From: Shinella zoogloeoides
GTDB lineage: Bacteria > Pseudomonadota > Alphaproteobacteria > Rhizobiales > Rhizobiaceae
Direction of reading: 5' to 3'
DNA: 64,000 nucleotides
NCBI RefSeq assembly: GCF_033705735.1
Contig: NZ_CP131130.1
Location: 2,111,001 to 2,175,000, forward strand
Numbering within the stretch: the stretch's first letter is position 1; every line of letters begins with the position of its first letter. A model generated the notes under the pieces. That model had not been told where the DNA came from, did not search any database, and saw only the letters and a program-made list of their open reading frames with translations. A program made the translations under genes and the position numbers. Shown here one piece after another: positions 18,027 to 27,379 of this stretch.

Positions 18027-18252
18027 AATCCGTTTCGACGACGATACGATGTGGGTATCCCTCGATGACGGCCGGACGCTGGGCATTCCACTGGCCTGGT
18101 TCCCCCGCCTCCTCACGGCAGACAAGGCATCCCGGCTCGCTTATGAACTCAGTCCCGGCGGGATACACTGGGATGCGCTTGACGAAGATATCTCTATCGC
18201 CGGCCTGCTCGCAGGCCGTGGCGACCAGACGGTGAAGCGCCCAGCCGCCTGA
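18007..18252 (+). CDS. DUF2442 domain small protein, partner of DUF4160
   Basis: 81 residues. The form FDDDTMWVSLDDGRTLGIPL followed by WFPRL is the usual DUF2442 N-terminal fold (NE0471-like). The C-terminal part (IHWDALDEDISIAGLLAG) is the conserved tail. ATG at 18007 is used, giving a 20-nt overlap with the preceding gene and hence coupled translation; a frame extension upstream is less likely. Probable antitoxin or DNA/protein-binding partner, by analogy only. Confidence 0.8.
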   Translation: MNISATEIRFDDDTMWVSLDDGRTLGIPLAWFPRLLTADKASRLAYELSPGGIHWDALDEDISIAGLLAGRGDQTVKRPAA

Positions 18253-18256
18253 TCCT

Positions 18257-19900
18257 TCACAGCCGCACGCAGGCCATGTCCAGCGCGTCCAGCTCGATCG
18301 TCCCGTCCTTCAGCTTCGCGCCGAAGCCGGGGACCGGCAGCGGCTCGCCGAGCTTCAGCGATTTCGCCGGCACGAATTCCGCCTTCTCGCGCGTCAGGTT
18401 GAAGACGAAAAGCAGCTTCTCGCCGGCCTTCTCGCGGGTGAAGGCGAGGATGTCGTGGTTGGAATGGAGGAAGGACATGTCGCCGTCGTGCAGCGTCTCG
18501 TGCTCCTTGCGGAAGGCGAGCGTCGCGCGGTAGTGGTTGAGCACGGAGCCGGCGATCTTCTCCTGCGTATCGACCGCAAGGCGGGCATGGTCTTCCGGCA
18601 CCGGTAGCCAGGGCTTGGCTGTGCTGAAGCCGGCATGGGCCTCGCCGCGCTGCCAGGGCATCGGGGTGCGGCATCCGTCGCGGCCCTTGAAGGCCGGCCA
18701 GAAGCGGATGCCATAGGGATCGCGCAGGTCCTCGAAGGCGAGCTCGGCCTCCGTGAGACCCAGTTCCTCGCCCTGGTAAAGGCAGATCGAGCCGCGCAGC
18801 GTCGAAAGCAGGGTGATCGCCAGCTTGGCGACGCGCTCGCGCTCCTCCGGGGCGTGGATAAAGCGGCTGACATGGCGGTCGACGTCGTGGTTGGAGAAGG
18901 CCCAGCAGACCCAGCCGTCCTCCACCGCCCGCTGGAAGCTCTGCACGCATTTGCGGATATGGTCGGCCGTGAAATCCGGCCCGAGCAAATCGAACGTGTA
19001 GCACATGTTCAGCTTGTCGCCGCCGCTCGTATACTCGGCGACCGTCTTCAGCGAGCGCGCGCCGTCGCCGACCTCGCCCACCGTCATGCGCCCCTCGTAT
19101 TCGTCGAGCAGCGCGCGGAAGCGCTTGAGGAAATCGACATTCTCCGGCTGCGTCTTGTCGTAGCGATGCGTCTGCATGCCGTAGGGGTTCACGTCCGGCG
19201 CATCGAGGCCGATCTCGTCCGGGTTCGGCTCGTGGGGCGGGTTGTCGCGCAGCTTCCTGTCGTGGAAATAGAAGTTCACCGTGTCGAGACGGAAGCCGTC
19301 CACGCCGCGGTCGAGCCAGAAGCGCACCGTCGACAGCAGCGCATCCTGTACGGCTTTGTTGTGGAAGTTGAGGTCCGGCTGCGAGGTCAGGAAGTTGTGC
19401 ATGTAATATTGCTTGCGCACGCCGTCCCATTCCCAACCCGGCCCGCCGAAGATCGACAGCCAGTTGTTGGGCGCCGTGCCGTCCGGCTTCGGATCGGCCC
19501 AGACATACCAGTCCGCCTTCGGGTTCGACCGGCTGGACCGGCTTTCGACAAACCAGGGATGCTGGTCGGACGTGTGCGAGATCACCTGGTCGATGACGAC
19601 CTTCATGCCGAGGCGATGGGCCTCGGCCAGCATCGCGTCGAAATCCGCCAGCGTGCCGAACATCGGATCGACGTCGCAATAATCCGAGACGTCATAGCCC
19701 ATGTCCGCCATCGGCGACTTGAAGAAGGGAGAAAGCCAGATGGCGTCGACGCCGAGCGAGGCGATGTGCCCGAGCCGCCTGGTGATGCCCCTGAGATCCC
19801 CCATGCCATCGCCGGTCGTGTCCTGGAACGAGCGGGGATAGACCTGGTAGATGACCGCGCCGCGCCACCAGTCGTCGGTCTTCTTGCGGGGCTTCGTCAT
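18257..19900 (-). CDS. aglA: Alpha-glucosidase, glycoside hydrolase family 13
   Basis: 547 residues, cytoplasmic (no signal peptide). It has a GH13 catalytic barrel with YQVYPRSFQDTTGDGMGDL at the N-terminus, nucleophile D206 in GFRLDTVNF, acid/base E276 in VGEVGDG and transition-state stabiliser D339 in FSNHDVD. It resembles rhizobial AglA, which hydrolyses sucrose, trehalose or maltose-type alpha-glucosides. The aglEFGK transporter genes normally next to it are absent here, so the source of substrate is unclear. ATG at 19898-19900 is chosen because MTKPRKKTDDWWRGA is the natural N-terminus. It is convergent with the DUF2442 gene (4-nt gap). Confidence 0.92.
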   Translation of the reverse strand: MTKPRKKTDDWWRGAVIYQVYPRSFQDTTGDGMGDLRGITRRLGHIASLGVDAIWLSPFFKSPMADMGYDVSDYCDVDPMFGTLADFDAMLAEAHRLGMKVVIDQVISHTSDQHPWFVESRSSRSNPKADWYVWADPKPDGTAPNNWLSIFGGPGWEWDGVRKQYYMHNFLTSQPDLNFHNKAVQDALLSTVRFWLDRGVDGFRLDTVNFYFHDRKLRDNPPHEPNPDEIGLDAPDVNPYGMQTHRYDKTQPENVDFLKRFRALLDEYEGRMTVGEVGDGARSLKTVAEYTSGGDKLNMCYTFDLLGPDFTADHIRKCVQSFQRAVEDGWVCWAFSNHDVDRHVSRFIHAPEERERVAKLAITLLSTLRGSICLYQGEELGLTEAELAFEDLRDPYGIRFWPAFKGRDGCRTPMPWQRGEAHAGFSTAKPWLPVPEDHARLAVDTQEKIAGSVLNHYRATLAFRKEHETLHDGDMSFLHSNHDILAFTREKAGEKLLFVFNLTREKAEFVPAKSLKLGEPLPVPGFGAKLKDGTIELDALDMACVRL

Positions 19901-20048
19901 GCGTTCTTGCTCCGGTTCCTGTTGCTCCGGGCAAGATGTAACGCGCGTCCCGTGCAGCGTAAACGGGCGGCAGCCGGATTTTTCGACGGTTGACGAAAGG
20001 CGGGGCGGTCTGGATGATGTCGGCAAATTCCATAGAGAAGGTTGCCGT

Positions 20049-21053
20049 ATGACCGATGACGTCACCCTTTCCCCGACGGAAGCAATGGACCTCGCCCGCA
20101 CGGCGCTGATGCGCGTCGGCATGGCGGAGGCGGCAGCGGCGGCGCTCGCCCGCGCCACGCTGGATGCGGAAATGGCCGGCAAGCGCCCGGTCGGCTTCCT
20201 GCACCTGACGGACTACCTCAGGAGCCTCGTCGACGGCAGGATCACGGCACGGGCCGAGCCGCTCATTACCTCGCCGGTGCCGGCGATCATGAAATGCAAC
20301 GCCATGGGCGGGGTGGCGCAGCACGGCTTCTCGCTGGCCCATGAGGAGCTGGCGGCCAAGGCAAGGACCTTCGGCATCGCCGTCTTCTCCCTGCACAACA
20401 GCTATACGACCGGCGAGCTCGGCTGGTATGCCGCCCGGCTCGCCGAAGAAGGCCTCGTCGCACTCGCCGCCACCAACGGCCCGGCGCTGATGGCCGGCGC
20501 AGGCGGCCGCCAGCCGGTCTACTGCACCAATCCGCTCGCCTTCGCCGCCCCCTTGGAGGACGGCCGCCTGCTCCTGGTCGACCAGGCCTCCAGCATGGCG
20601 GCTTTCGTCGATATCCGCGAGGCGGCGGCGCGGGGCGAGACCATCCCCGACGGCTGGGCGCTCGATCAGGACGGCGAACCGACCATTGATCCGTTCGCCG
20701 CCATGCAGGGCGCCTTGCTGGCCTATGGCAGCACGCGCGGCGCGAATATCGCTCTCATGGTGGAGGTGCTGGCGGCGGGCCTCACAGGCGCCAACTGGTC
20801 GCTCGACGCGCCGGATTTTCAGGCGGGCGAGGCGACGCCCGGCATCGGCCTCTTCGTCCTTGCCCTCTCGCCGCAACTCTTCGCCGACGATTTCCCGGCC
20901 CGGCTCGCCAGGCAGGTGGAGCGCCTTTCCGGCGAATTCGGCGTGCACATCCCCGGCCTTCGCCGCACGGAGCGGCAGCGGCAGGCGGAAAGCGCGGGCA
21001 TCGTCTTGCCCCGCCAACTCTTTGACAGTATTTCCTCTTTCCGGCGCAATTGA
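20049..21053 (+). CDS. Malate/L-lactate dehydrogenase (Ldh_2) family oxidoreductase
   Basis: 334 residues, NAD(P)-dependent oxidoreductase of the Ldh_2 superfamily, which includes malate, lactate, ureidoglycolate, 2,3-diketogulonate and piperidine-2-carboxylate reductases. Typical segments are the early ARATLDAEMAGKRPVGFLHL, the HNSYTTGELGWYA substrate and catalytic region, and ATNGPALMAGAGG in the cofactor domain. The substrate cannot be chosen among these. It is transcribed with kdgK (15-nt spacing), which suggests a role in a sugar-acid pathway. It diverges from aglA with a 148-bp shared upstream region. Confidence 0.82.
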   Translation: MTDDVTLSPTEAMDLARTALMRVGMAEAAAAALARATLDAEMAGKRPVGFLHLTDYLRSLVDGRITARAEPLITSPVPAIMKCNAMGGVAQHGFSLAHEELAAKARTFGIAVFSLHNSYTTGELGWYAARLAEEGLVALAATNGPALMAGAGGRQPVYCTNPLAFAAPLEDGRLLLVDQASSMAAFVDIREAAARGETIPDGWALDQDGEPTIDPFAAMQGALLAYGSTRGANIALMVEVLAAGLTGANWSLDAPDFQAGEATPGIGLFVLALSPQLFADDFPARLARQVERLSGEFGVHIPGLRRTERQRQAESAGIVLPRQLFDSISSFRRN

Positions 21054-21068
21054 CCGGAGAGAACGGAT

Positions 21069-21983
21069 ATGGCGGGACGGCTGCTGGCGATCGGCGAATG
21101 CATGGTGGAACTGATGCAGGCCGAGGGTGGCCTGATGCGCAAGAGCTTTGCCGGCGACACGTTCAACACCGCCTATTACGCCCGGCAATACCTGCCGTCC
21201 GACTGGAGCGTCGACTATTTGTCCGCCGTCGGCACCGACACGATTTCCGACGAGATGCTGGCCTTCATGGAAGGCCACGGCGTCGGCACCGCCCATGTCG
21301 CGCGCATCGCCGGCCGCTCGCCGGGCCTCTACATGATCCACCTCAAGGACGGCGAGCGCAGCTTCTCCTACTGGCGCTCCGCCTCCGCCGCAAAGCTGCT
21401 TGCCCACGACGGCGACCGGCTGCGCGCCGCCATCGAGGCTTCCGACATCATCGTCTTCTCCGGCATCACGCTGGCGATCCTGCCGGCGGAGGATGTGGAG
21501 ACCCTGCTTTCCGAGCTGCGCCGCGCCAAGGCCGTCGGCAAGCGCGTCGTCTTCGATCCCAATATCCGCCCGCGCCTGTGGGACGACATGGACCGCATGC
21601 GCGCGACGGTCACCGAAGGCGCCCGCGCCTCCACGCTCGTCATGCCGAGCCTCGACGACGAGACGACCCATTTCGGCGACGCCTCGCTGGAGGCGACCAT
21701 CGCCCGCTACGCCGCGCTCGGCGTCGCGGAACAGGTGGTGAAGGACGGTGGCGAGGGTGCGACGCTGGTCTTCGGCGGGAAGCGCAGCCATGTCCCGTCG
21801 GCGAGCGTCGAGAAGATCGTCGATACGACGAGCGCCGGCGACAGCTTCAACGGCGCCTTCCTCGCCCGCCTCGCGGCAGGCGCGGCGCCGCAGGAGGCCG
21901 CGCGCTTTGCGGCGGACGTCGCCGCCGCCGTCATCCAGCATCACGGCGCGCTGGTCGCAAAGGACAAGCTGCCGCAAGGCTGA
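21069..21983 (+). CDS. kdgK: 2-dehydro-3-deoxygluconokinase (PfkB family)
   Basis: 304 residues. PfkB-type sugar kinase with N-terminal GECMVELM and FAGDTFNTAYYARQ and the C-terminal catalytic signature DTTSAGDSFNGAF (catalytic Asp at about residue 257). It phosphorylates KDG to KDPG with ATP, feeding the Entner-Doudoroff aldolase. The start has AGAG-rich sequence upstream; the gene follows the Ldh_2 gene by 15 nt. It ends 15 nt before the convergent der gene. Confidence 0.9.
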   Translation: MAGRLLAIGECMVELMQAEGGLMRKSFAGDTFNTAYYARQYLPSDWSVDYLSAVGTDTISDEMLAFMEGHGVGTAHVARIAGRSPGLYMIHLKDGERSFSYWRSASAAKLLAHDGDRLRAAIEASDIIVFSGITLAILPAEDVETLLSELRRAKAVGKRVVFDPNIRPRLWDDMDRMRATVTEGARASTLVMPSLDDETTHFGDASLEATIARYAALGVAEQVVKDGGEGATLVFGGKRSHVPSASVEKIVDTTSAGDSFNGAFLARLAAGAAPQEAARFAADVAAAVIQHHGALVAKDKLPQG

Positions 21984-21998
21984 CCGGCGATCAGCCCG

Positions 21999-23429
21999 TC
22001 AGCGCTTCTTCTTCGCCTTGCCGGCATAGGGATTGTCCGACGCCCGGAAATGGATGCGGATCGGCACGCCCGGCAGGTTGAAGTCGTTGCGCAGGCCATT
22101 GGTGAGATAGCGGATATAGGATTCCGGCAGCGCGTCGGGGCGCGTGCAGGACACCATGAAGCCCGGCGGGCGGGCCTTCACCTGCGTCATGTATTTCAGC
22201 TTCAAGCGGCGGCCGGAAACGGCCGGCGGCGGATGCTGCGTCTGCACCGCGTCCAGCCAGCGGTTGAGCTTGGCGGTGGAGATGCGGCGGTTCCAGGTGC
22301 GGTCCGTGTCGATGACGGCCTGCATCAGCTTGTCGAGGCCCCTGCCCGTCTGGCCGGAAACCGGCACGGCGCGGATGCCGCGCGCCTGCGGCAGCAGCCG
22401 GTCGGTCTTCTCGCGCAGCTCCGCGAGCACGGCCTGCGGATCGTCGATCAGGTCCCACTTGTTGAAGGCGAGCACGGCGGCGCGACCCTCGCGCAGCACG
22501 AGGTCGACGATCTGCAGGTCCTGCTTCTCGAAGGGAATGGTGGAATCGAAGACGATGACCACGGTCTCGGCGAAACGGATGGCGCGCAGGCCGTCGGCGA
22601 CGGAAAGCTTCTCCAGCTTCTCCTGCACCTTCGCCTTGCGCCGCATGCCGGCCGTGTCGAACATCTTGATCGTGCGGCCTTTCCAGTCCCATTCGACGGA
22701 AATGGAATCGCGCGTGATGCCGGCTTCCGGGCCGGTCAAGAGCCGGTCTTCGCCGAGGAAGCGGTTGATCAGCGTGGACTTGCCGGCATTGGGGCGGCCG
22801 ACGATGGCGACGCGCAGCGGCTTCGTCTCGTCATATTCCGGCTCGAAATCCTCGTCCGCTTCGGCGCCCTCGGCCATCTCCGCTCGCACGTCGATATTGG
22901 TTTCGGCCTCGTCGTCCTCGGGATAGGCGCGCTCCTCGCCGATGGCGGCGACGATGGCGTCGCGCAGGTCCAGCATGCCCTGCCCGTGTTCGGCGGAGAT
23001 CGGCGTCGGCTCGCCGAGGCCGAGCGTGAAGGCGTCGTAGAAGCCGCCGTCGGAGCCGCGCGCTTCCGACTTGTTGGCGACGAGCACGACCGGCTTGCCC
23101 TTGCGGCGCAGCATCTCGGCCAGCGTCTGGTCGACCGGGGTGAGGCCCATCTTGGCGTCGACCACGAAGAGCGAGAGATCGGCCTCCTCGATGGCGGCTT
23201 CCGTCTGGGCGCGCATGCGGCCCTGCAGCGTCTCGGGCGCGGCCTCTTCGAGGCCGGCCGTGTCGATGATGCGGAATTTCAGGTCGATGAGGCGGGCGTC
23301 GCCCGGCCGGCGGTCACGGGTAACGCCTGGCGTATCGTCGACGAGCGCGAGCTTCTTGCCCACGAGCCTGTTGAACAGGGTGGACTTGCCGACATTGGGG
23401 CGTCCGACAATGGCGACGGTGAAGCTCAT
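21999..23429 (-). CDS. der: Ribosome biogenesis GTPase Der
   Basis: 476 residues with two tandem GTPase domains: G1 motifs GRPNVGKST at residues 9-17 and GRPNAGKST in the second half, separated by an acidic linker (EDDEAETN... [14 protein letters not shown]), and a C-terminal KH-like domain with a basic tail ending KAKKKR. Der assembles the 50S subunit in the cytoplasm. The acidic insert between the domains is longer than in enterobacteria, as usual in alphaproteobacteria. It is probably co-transcribed with the YfgM-like gene 36 nt upstream. Confidence 0.97.
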   Translation of the reverse strand: MSFTVAIVGRPNVGKSTLFNRLVGKKLALVDDTPGVTRDRRPGDARLIDLKFRIIDTAGLEEAAPETLQGRMRAQTEAAIEEADLSLFVVDAKMGLTPVDQTLAEMLRRKGKPVVLVANKSEARGSDGGFYDAFTLGLGEPTPISAEHGQGMLDLRDAIVAAIGEERAYPEDDEAETNIDVRAEMAEGAEADEDFEPEYDETKPLRVAIVGRPNAGKSTLINRFLGEDRLLTGPEAGITRDSISVEWDWKGRTIKMFDTAGMRRKAKVQEKLEKLSVADGLRAIRFAETVVIVFDSTIPFEKQDLQIVDLVLREGRAAVLAFNKWDLIDDPQAVLAELREKTDRLLPQARGIRAVPVSGQTGRGLDKLMQAVIDTDRTWNRRISTAKLNRWLDAVQTQHPPPAVSGRRLKLKYMTQVKARPPGFMVSCTRPDALPESYIRYLTNGLRNDFNLPGVPIRIHFRASDNPYAGKAKKKR

Positions 23430-23465
23430 GAACGTGTTCCGTTATAGCGGCCGGCAGATGCCGGC

Positions 23466-24137
23466 TCAGGAAGACAGCTTGCCGCTTGCCGTGATCAGGT
23501 CAAGCAGCATCTGCGCGCGGTTGGCGACATTGCGCGGGCTTTCGCTGTCGTTGATTATGGCGTCGAACCATTCCTTGGCGCGCGCATAGTCCTCGTGCTT
23601 GTAGGCCGAAAGACCGAGAACCTCGCGGGCGGAATGGCGCAGCGCCCCCTGCGGCGTCGCAAGCTGCTCGGCCTCGGCCGAGACCTGGTCGTAGGTGCCG
23701 GTATCGACGAGGAGATAGGCGGCACGAAGGCGGGCCGCATCGCGCAGCGCCTGCGGCACCGAGCCGTCCTTGGAGATCGCCGTGAAGGCATCGATGGCGC
23801 CCTTGGCGTCGGTTTCCGCCAGCAGCGAGGCTGAGCGCATGCGGGCAAGCACCGGATAGGAGCCGAAGCCGTCCTTCTCGAGCGCGCCGAGCGCGGCCAG
23901 CGCCTCGTCCTTCTTGCCGTCGCGGGCGAGCGTCAGGGCAGCGAGGAACTCGTCGCCGGAAGCGGAAGCCTCCCTGTCGCGCCAGTATTCGTAGCCCACC
24001 TTACCGATCGTGCCGAGCACGACGAGAACGGCCGCGCCGATGAGGATGCGGCCGAAACGCTTCCAGACCAGACGCATCTGATCGGAGCGCAATTCCTCGT
24101 TCACCTCGCGGATAAAGCTGTCGTCCTGATTTACCAT
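23466..24137 (-). CDS. YfgM-like membrane-anchored tetratricopeptide protein
   Basis: 223 residues. A cytoplasmic N-terminus of about 27 residues is followed by one transmembrane helix (about 28-48) and a periplasmic helical-repeat domain. The pattern (FIREVNEELRSDQM before the helix, then repeated Ala/Asp/Gly helices) matches YfgM/ancillary SecYEG translocon-type proteins. It lies directly upstream of der, as YfgM-type genes often do. ATG at 24135-24137 is preferred over an upstream TTG that would overlap the spacer. Function as a periplasmic chaperone-linked factor is by family only. Confidence 0.8.
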   Translation of the reverse strand: MVNQDDSFIREVNEELRSDQMRLVWKRFGRILIGAAVLVVLGTIGKVGYEYWRDREASASGDEFLAALTLARDGKKDEALAALGALEKDGFGSYPVLARMRSASLLAETDAKGAIDAFTAISKDGSVPQALRDAARLRAAYLLVDTGTYDQVSAEAEQLATPQGALRHSAREVLGLSAYKHEDYARAKEWFDAIINDSESPRNVANRAQMLLDLITASGKLSS

Positions 24138-24251
24138 GTCCTGCCCGGCGCCAACCAACGTTTAAAGTTAGCGCCTTCTACCCGATTTTCTCGGCGTTGT
24201 AAGGGGGCAGGCGCGAAAAGCCCCCGGGATAGGCCCGGGATAGGCAACGGA

Positions 24252-24836
24252 TCAGGGCAGCGGGGCGACGCCGATCAGCCATTCGTGAAGCTTGAGGACG
24301 ATCACGGCATAGAGGGCGAGCCCGACAACGACGGCGATGACATCGTATTTCGCCGAGACGAAGACCGGCAGCTTGGTTTCCCCCGCCGCGATGCGCTTCT
24401 TGAGCGTGATGCGCAGGATGACCGCCCAGGCGAGGATCGTCACGAAGAGCAGCACGGAATAGCTCTCGCCGTTCGCCAGCAGATGCGCCAAGGCCCAGAT
24501 CTTGATGGCGACGAGGATCGGGAACTTCAGTTTCGTGCGGATATGGCCGGGCGGCAGGAAGCCCGCCACGAGACAGATTGCGGCGATGGCCATCAGCGTC
24601 AGCGTGATATGCGCCATGAAGGCGGGCGGGAAATACAGCATCTCGCCGCCGTTCTCGCGCGCGTCGATGAAGCCGTAGACGATGAGGGCGAGGCTTGCCA
24701 GCGACACGATGCCGTGCAGCGCCATCCAGCCCGGCTTGCCGAGCGCGGCGATGCCGGCATTGCGCAGCCCCGGCGCGACAGGGCGCAGGAGATGGGTGGC
24801 GATGAAGAGAACGAGACCGATGATGAGCAACGTCAT
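24252..24836 (-). CDS. NnrU family membrane protein
   Basis: 194 residues, about six transmembrane helices. It is recognised by the pattern LLIIGLVLFIATHLLRP at the N-terminus, GKPGWMALHGIVSLASL and FPILVAIKIWALAHLLANGE. NnrU proteins are associated with denitrification, but no nitrite or nitric oxide reductase genes lie nearby and the role here is unknown. The 114-bp spacer to the YfgM-like gene contains a tandem CCCGGGATAGG repeat and a weak stem. Confidence 0.85.
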   Translation of the reverse strand: MTLLIIGLVLFIATHLLRPVAPGLRNAGIAALGKPGWMALHGIVSLASLALIVYGFIDARENGGEMLYFPPAFMAHITLTLMAIAAICLVAGFLPPGHIRTKLKFPILVAIKIWALAHLLANGESYSVLLFVTILAWAVILRITLKKRIAAGETKLPVFVSAKYDVIAVVVGLALYAVIVLKLHEWLIGVAPLP

Positions 24837-24975
24837 GAAAATGCCCCTTGAAGAAAAATCGGCGGATGGCCGTCACCATTGGAATATCCGTCGCGCGGCG
24901 ACAATTCCAGCCCGATCAAAGGATTGCCGCATTCGGAATCGATGAGAGACCCTTTGCAAATTGTCGCGGGTAGCC

Positions 24976-25989
24976 ATGTCCTCCTTGTTTTCGCCTCGTT
25001 CCCTCCTTCTTCCCCTCGCCGTGGCGCTCGCCGCCGGGCCGGCGCTCGCGGGGGACGAGGCGGTGGAGACCGCAAAGCGCAAGCAGCTCGTCATCGTCTC
25101 CTTCGACGGGGCGCACGATAACCTTCTCTGGGAAAAGAGCCGCGCCATGGCCAAGCGCACCGGCGCGCATTTCACCTATTTCCTCTCCTGCACCTTCCTC
25201 TTCCCGAAGGCCGAGCGCGCCAAATACCAGGCGCCGCACGAAAAGCGCGGCCGCTCGAATGTCGGCTTCGCGCCAGACCGGGAGGATACGATCCTGCGGC
25301 TCGGCGAGATATGGCTCGCCAAGCTGGAAGGCCACGACATCGGCAGCCATGCCTGCGGCCATTTCGACGGCGGCAAGTGGAGCGCGGAGGACTGGAAGGC
25401 CGAGTTCGCCTTCTTCCGGGAGTCGCTGAAGAACGCCTGGCAGAATGCCGGCGTCGGCGAGCGCGAGCCGGCGGACTGGAAGCGCTTTGCCGAAGAGGAC
25501 ATCAAGGGTTTTCGCGCGCCCTATCTTTCGGCCGGAAGCGGCCTTGTGAAGGCGCTGGAGGAAAACGGCTTTGCCTATGATGCAAGCCTCGTCACCAAGG
25601 GGCCGGCCATGCCCGTGGCAAGCGGCGACATCGCCCGCTTCGGCCTGCCGCTCGTTCCGGAAGGCGCATCCCAGCGTCCCGTCATCGCCATGGACTACAA
25701 TCTCTATGTCCGCCATTCCAAGGGCAAGGAGAACCCGGAAAAGAGCGACGCCTTCGAGGAAAGCACGCTGAAGGCCTATCGCGACGCCTTCGCCAGGCAA
25801 TATGACGGCGAGCGCATCCCGCTGCAGCTCGGCTTCCATTTCGTCGAGATGAATGCGGGCGCCTACTGGCGCGCGCTCGACCGCTTCCTGACGGAGACCT
25901 GCGGCAAGGCGGATGTCGCCTGCGTCAGCTATGCCGGCGCGCTGGACATCCTCGCGAAAGAGAAGAAGGCGGCCGGGGCCGCCCTCTGA
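24976..25989 (+). CDS. Secreted polysaccharide deacetylase family protein
   Basis: 337 residues with a signal peptide ending near residue 25 (ALAAGPALAG). The NodB-like domain shows SFDGAHD (an altered motif 1; the usual TFDDGP has adjacent aspartates), motif 2 SHACGHF with the metal histidines, and motif 3 FRAPYLS. The altered motif 1 makes hydrolytic activity or substrate uncertain. ATG at 24976 gives the cleanest signal peptide; a TTG lies 15 nt upstream. It diverges from nnrU and converges on bacA (9-bp gap). Confidence 0.82.
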   Translation: MSSLFSPRSLLLPLAVALAAGPALAGDEAVETAKRKQLVIVSFDGAHDNLLWEKSRAMAKRTGAHFTYFLSCTFLFPKAERAKYQAPHEKRGRSNVGFAPDREDTILRLGEIWLAKLEGHDIGSHACGHFDGGKWSAEDWKAEFAFFRESLKNAWQNAGVGEREPADWKRFAEEDIKGFRAPYLSAGSGLVKALEENGFAYDASLVTKGPAMPVASGDIARFGLPLVPEGASQRPVIAMDYNLYVRHSKGKENPEKSDAFEESTLKAYRDAFARQYDGERIPLQLGFHFVEMNAGAYWRALDRFLTETCGKADVACVSYAGALDILAKEKKAAGAAL

Positions 25990-25998
25990 TCGCAACCC

Positions 25999-27276
25999 TT
26001 ACGGTTCGTTGGCCGCAAGCTCGCCTTCGACGGCCGCCCTTTTCAGGTAGCGCTCGTCGATATCGGGCAGCGGCTGGTCGTCGATCGCCGCCTCGAAGGC
26101 CTTGAGGCGCTTGTAGATCGACAGAAGCTCGACGATCGTCGTCCAGGAATTGACGAGATACTGGAACGACTCGCGCACCTGACCGAACACGTTCTGGATC
26201 TGGCTCATCACGCCGAGCGTCAGCTTGCCCGCGACGATGGAGGGCACCAGAACGAAGGTGCCGAAGAGATTGTCAGCCTGCAGGTAGAAGATGCGGGCGA
26301 CGTTGAAATAGAGATAGTGGAAATAGAGGCGGAAATAGTTCTTGCGCACATTGGCGAAGAGCTCCGCCACCGTCGGCGGCTGCGCCCGGTCGGCATGGTC
26401 CTCGCCGTAGACCAGTTCCTTGCGGTAGGCCGCCTCGACGCGCTGGTTGCGGAATTCCAGGCCCGGCAGCTTGATGCCGACGGCGGCAAGGAACACCGTG
26501 CCGAACAGCGACCAGCAGATCGCCGCCCAGACGAGGGCATGCGGAACCTCGCCGACGAAGGGCAGCACCGTCACCGTGCTGGAGAACTTGAACAGCACGG
26601 GAAGGAAGGCGACGAGCGTCATGATCGAGGAAACGAGGCTGACGCCAAGCCCTTCCACGGTGCGCGAGAAGCGCATCGTATCGTCCTGCACACGCTGCGA
26701 GGCGCCCTCGATATGGCGCAGCTTGTCCCAGTGGGACATGTAGAAATCGTTCATCGCCGTGCGCCAGCGGAAGACGTAGTGGCTGACGAAGAACAGGTTC
26801 AGCGTGCCGACGGTGATGGCGACGAAGGCGATGCCCGCAAAGCCGATCATGCCGACATAGATCTCGGTTTCCGTCGGGATCGGCTCGGTGCGCGCGAGGC
26901 CGCGCTGGATCATGTCGTAGAACGGCCCGTACCACGCATTGATGGCGACGCTCACCTGCACCGAGAAATAGGTGTTGAAGATGATCAGCGCCGAGCCGAG
27001 CACGGACCAGAGCTGCCATTGATGCGGGCGGTAGGCGAACCAGAAGGCCGCGAACAGCCCGACCATCACCGCATAATAGATGTAGAACCAGAGGAAGGGC
27101 GCCGACCAGAAGACGGAGACCCCGACGACCGCTTCCTCGCCCGGCTTCAGCGGCGGCAGCCCGATATAGGCGCCGAGATCGCCTCCCCCGGCATACCAGA
27201 TAATCATGGCGAGGGCCGACCAGAGGACGACGGACGGGAAGAACAATCTGGGATAGGGGAAGAAGGAGACGAACAA
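25999..27276 (-). CDS. bacA: SbmA/BacA family peptide transporter
   Basis: 425 residues if read from TTG at 27274-27276. This places [13 protein letters not shown] at the N-terminus, matching MFQSFFPKP-type starts of known BacA. The inner-membrane protein imports proline-rich and NCR-type peptides and, in rhizobia and Brucella, is needed for chronic host infection and very-long-chain fatty acid lipid modification. The body contains the strongly conserved blocks [56 protein letters not shown] and [16 protein letters not shown]. No ATG fits near this start and no strong ribosome-binding site is visible, so the start is provisional; the longer frame extends into unconserved sequence. Confidence 0.9.
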   Translation of the reverse strand: MFVSFFPYPRLFFPSVVLWSALAMIIWYAGGGDLGAYIGLPPLKPGEEAVVGVSVFWSAPFLWFYIYYAVMVGLFAAFWFAYRPHQWQLWSVLGSALIIFNTYFSVQVSVAINAWYGPFYDMIQRGLARTEPIPTETEIYVGMIGFAGIAFVAITVGTLNLFFVSHYVFRWRTAMNDFYMSHWDKLRHIEGASQRVQDDTMRFSRTVEGLGVSLVSSIMTLVAFLPVLFKFSSTVTVLPFVGEVPHALVWAAICWSLFGTVFLAAVGIKLPGLEFRNQRVEAAYRKELVYGEDHADRAQPPTVAELFANVRKNYFRLYFHYLYFNVARIFYLQADNLFGTFVLVPSIVAGKLTLGVMSQIQNVFGQVRESFQYLVNSWTTIVELLSIYKRLKAFEAAIDDQPLPDIDERYLKRAAVEGELAANEP

Positions 27277-27379
27277 AGGAATAGCTTTCGTTTCTCGTAG
27301 GCCGGGCGACGCGAAGCACGCCGAAGATGCGCAGAACCTAAAGGAGTTTGCGCAGCACAACAATTGGTGCCCCGGGGCA

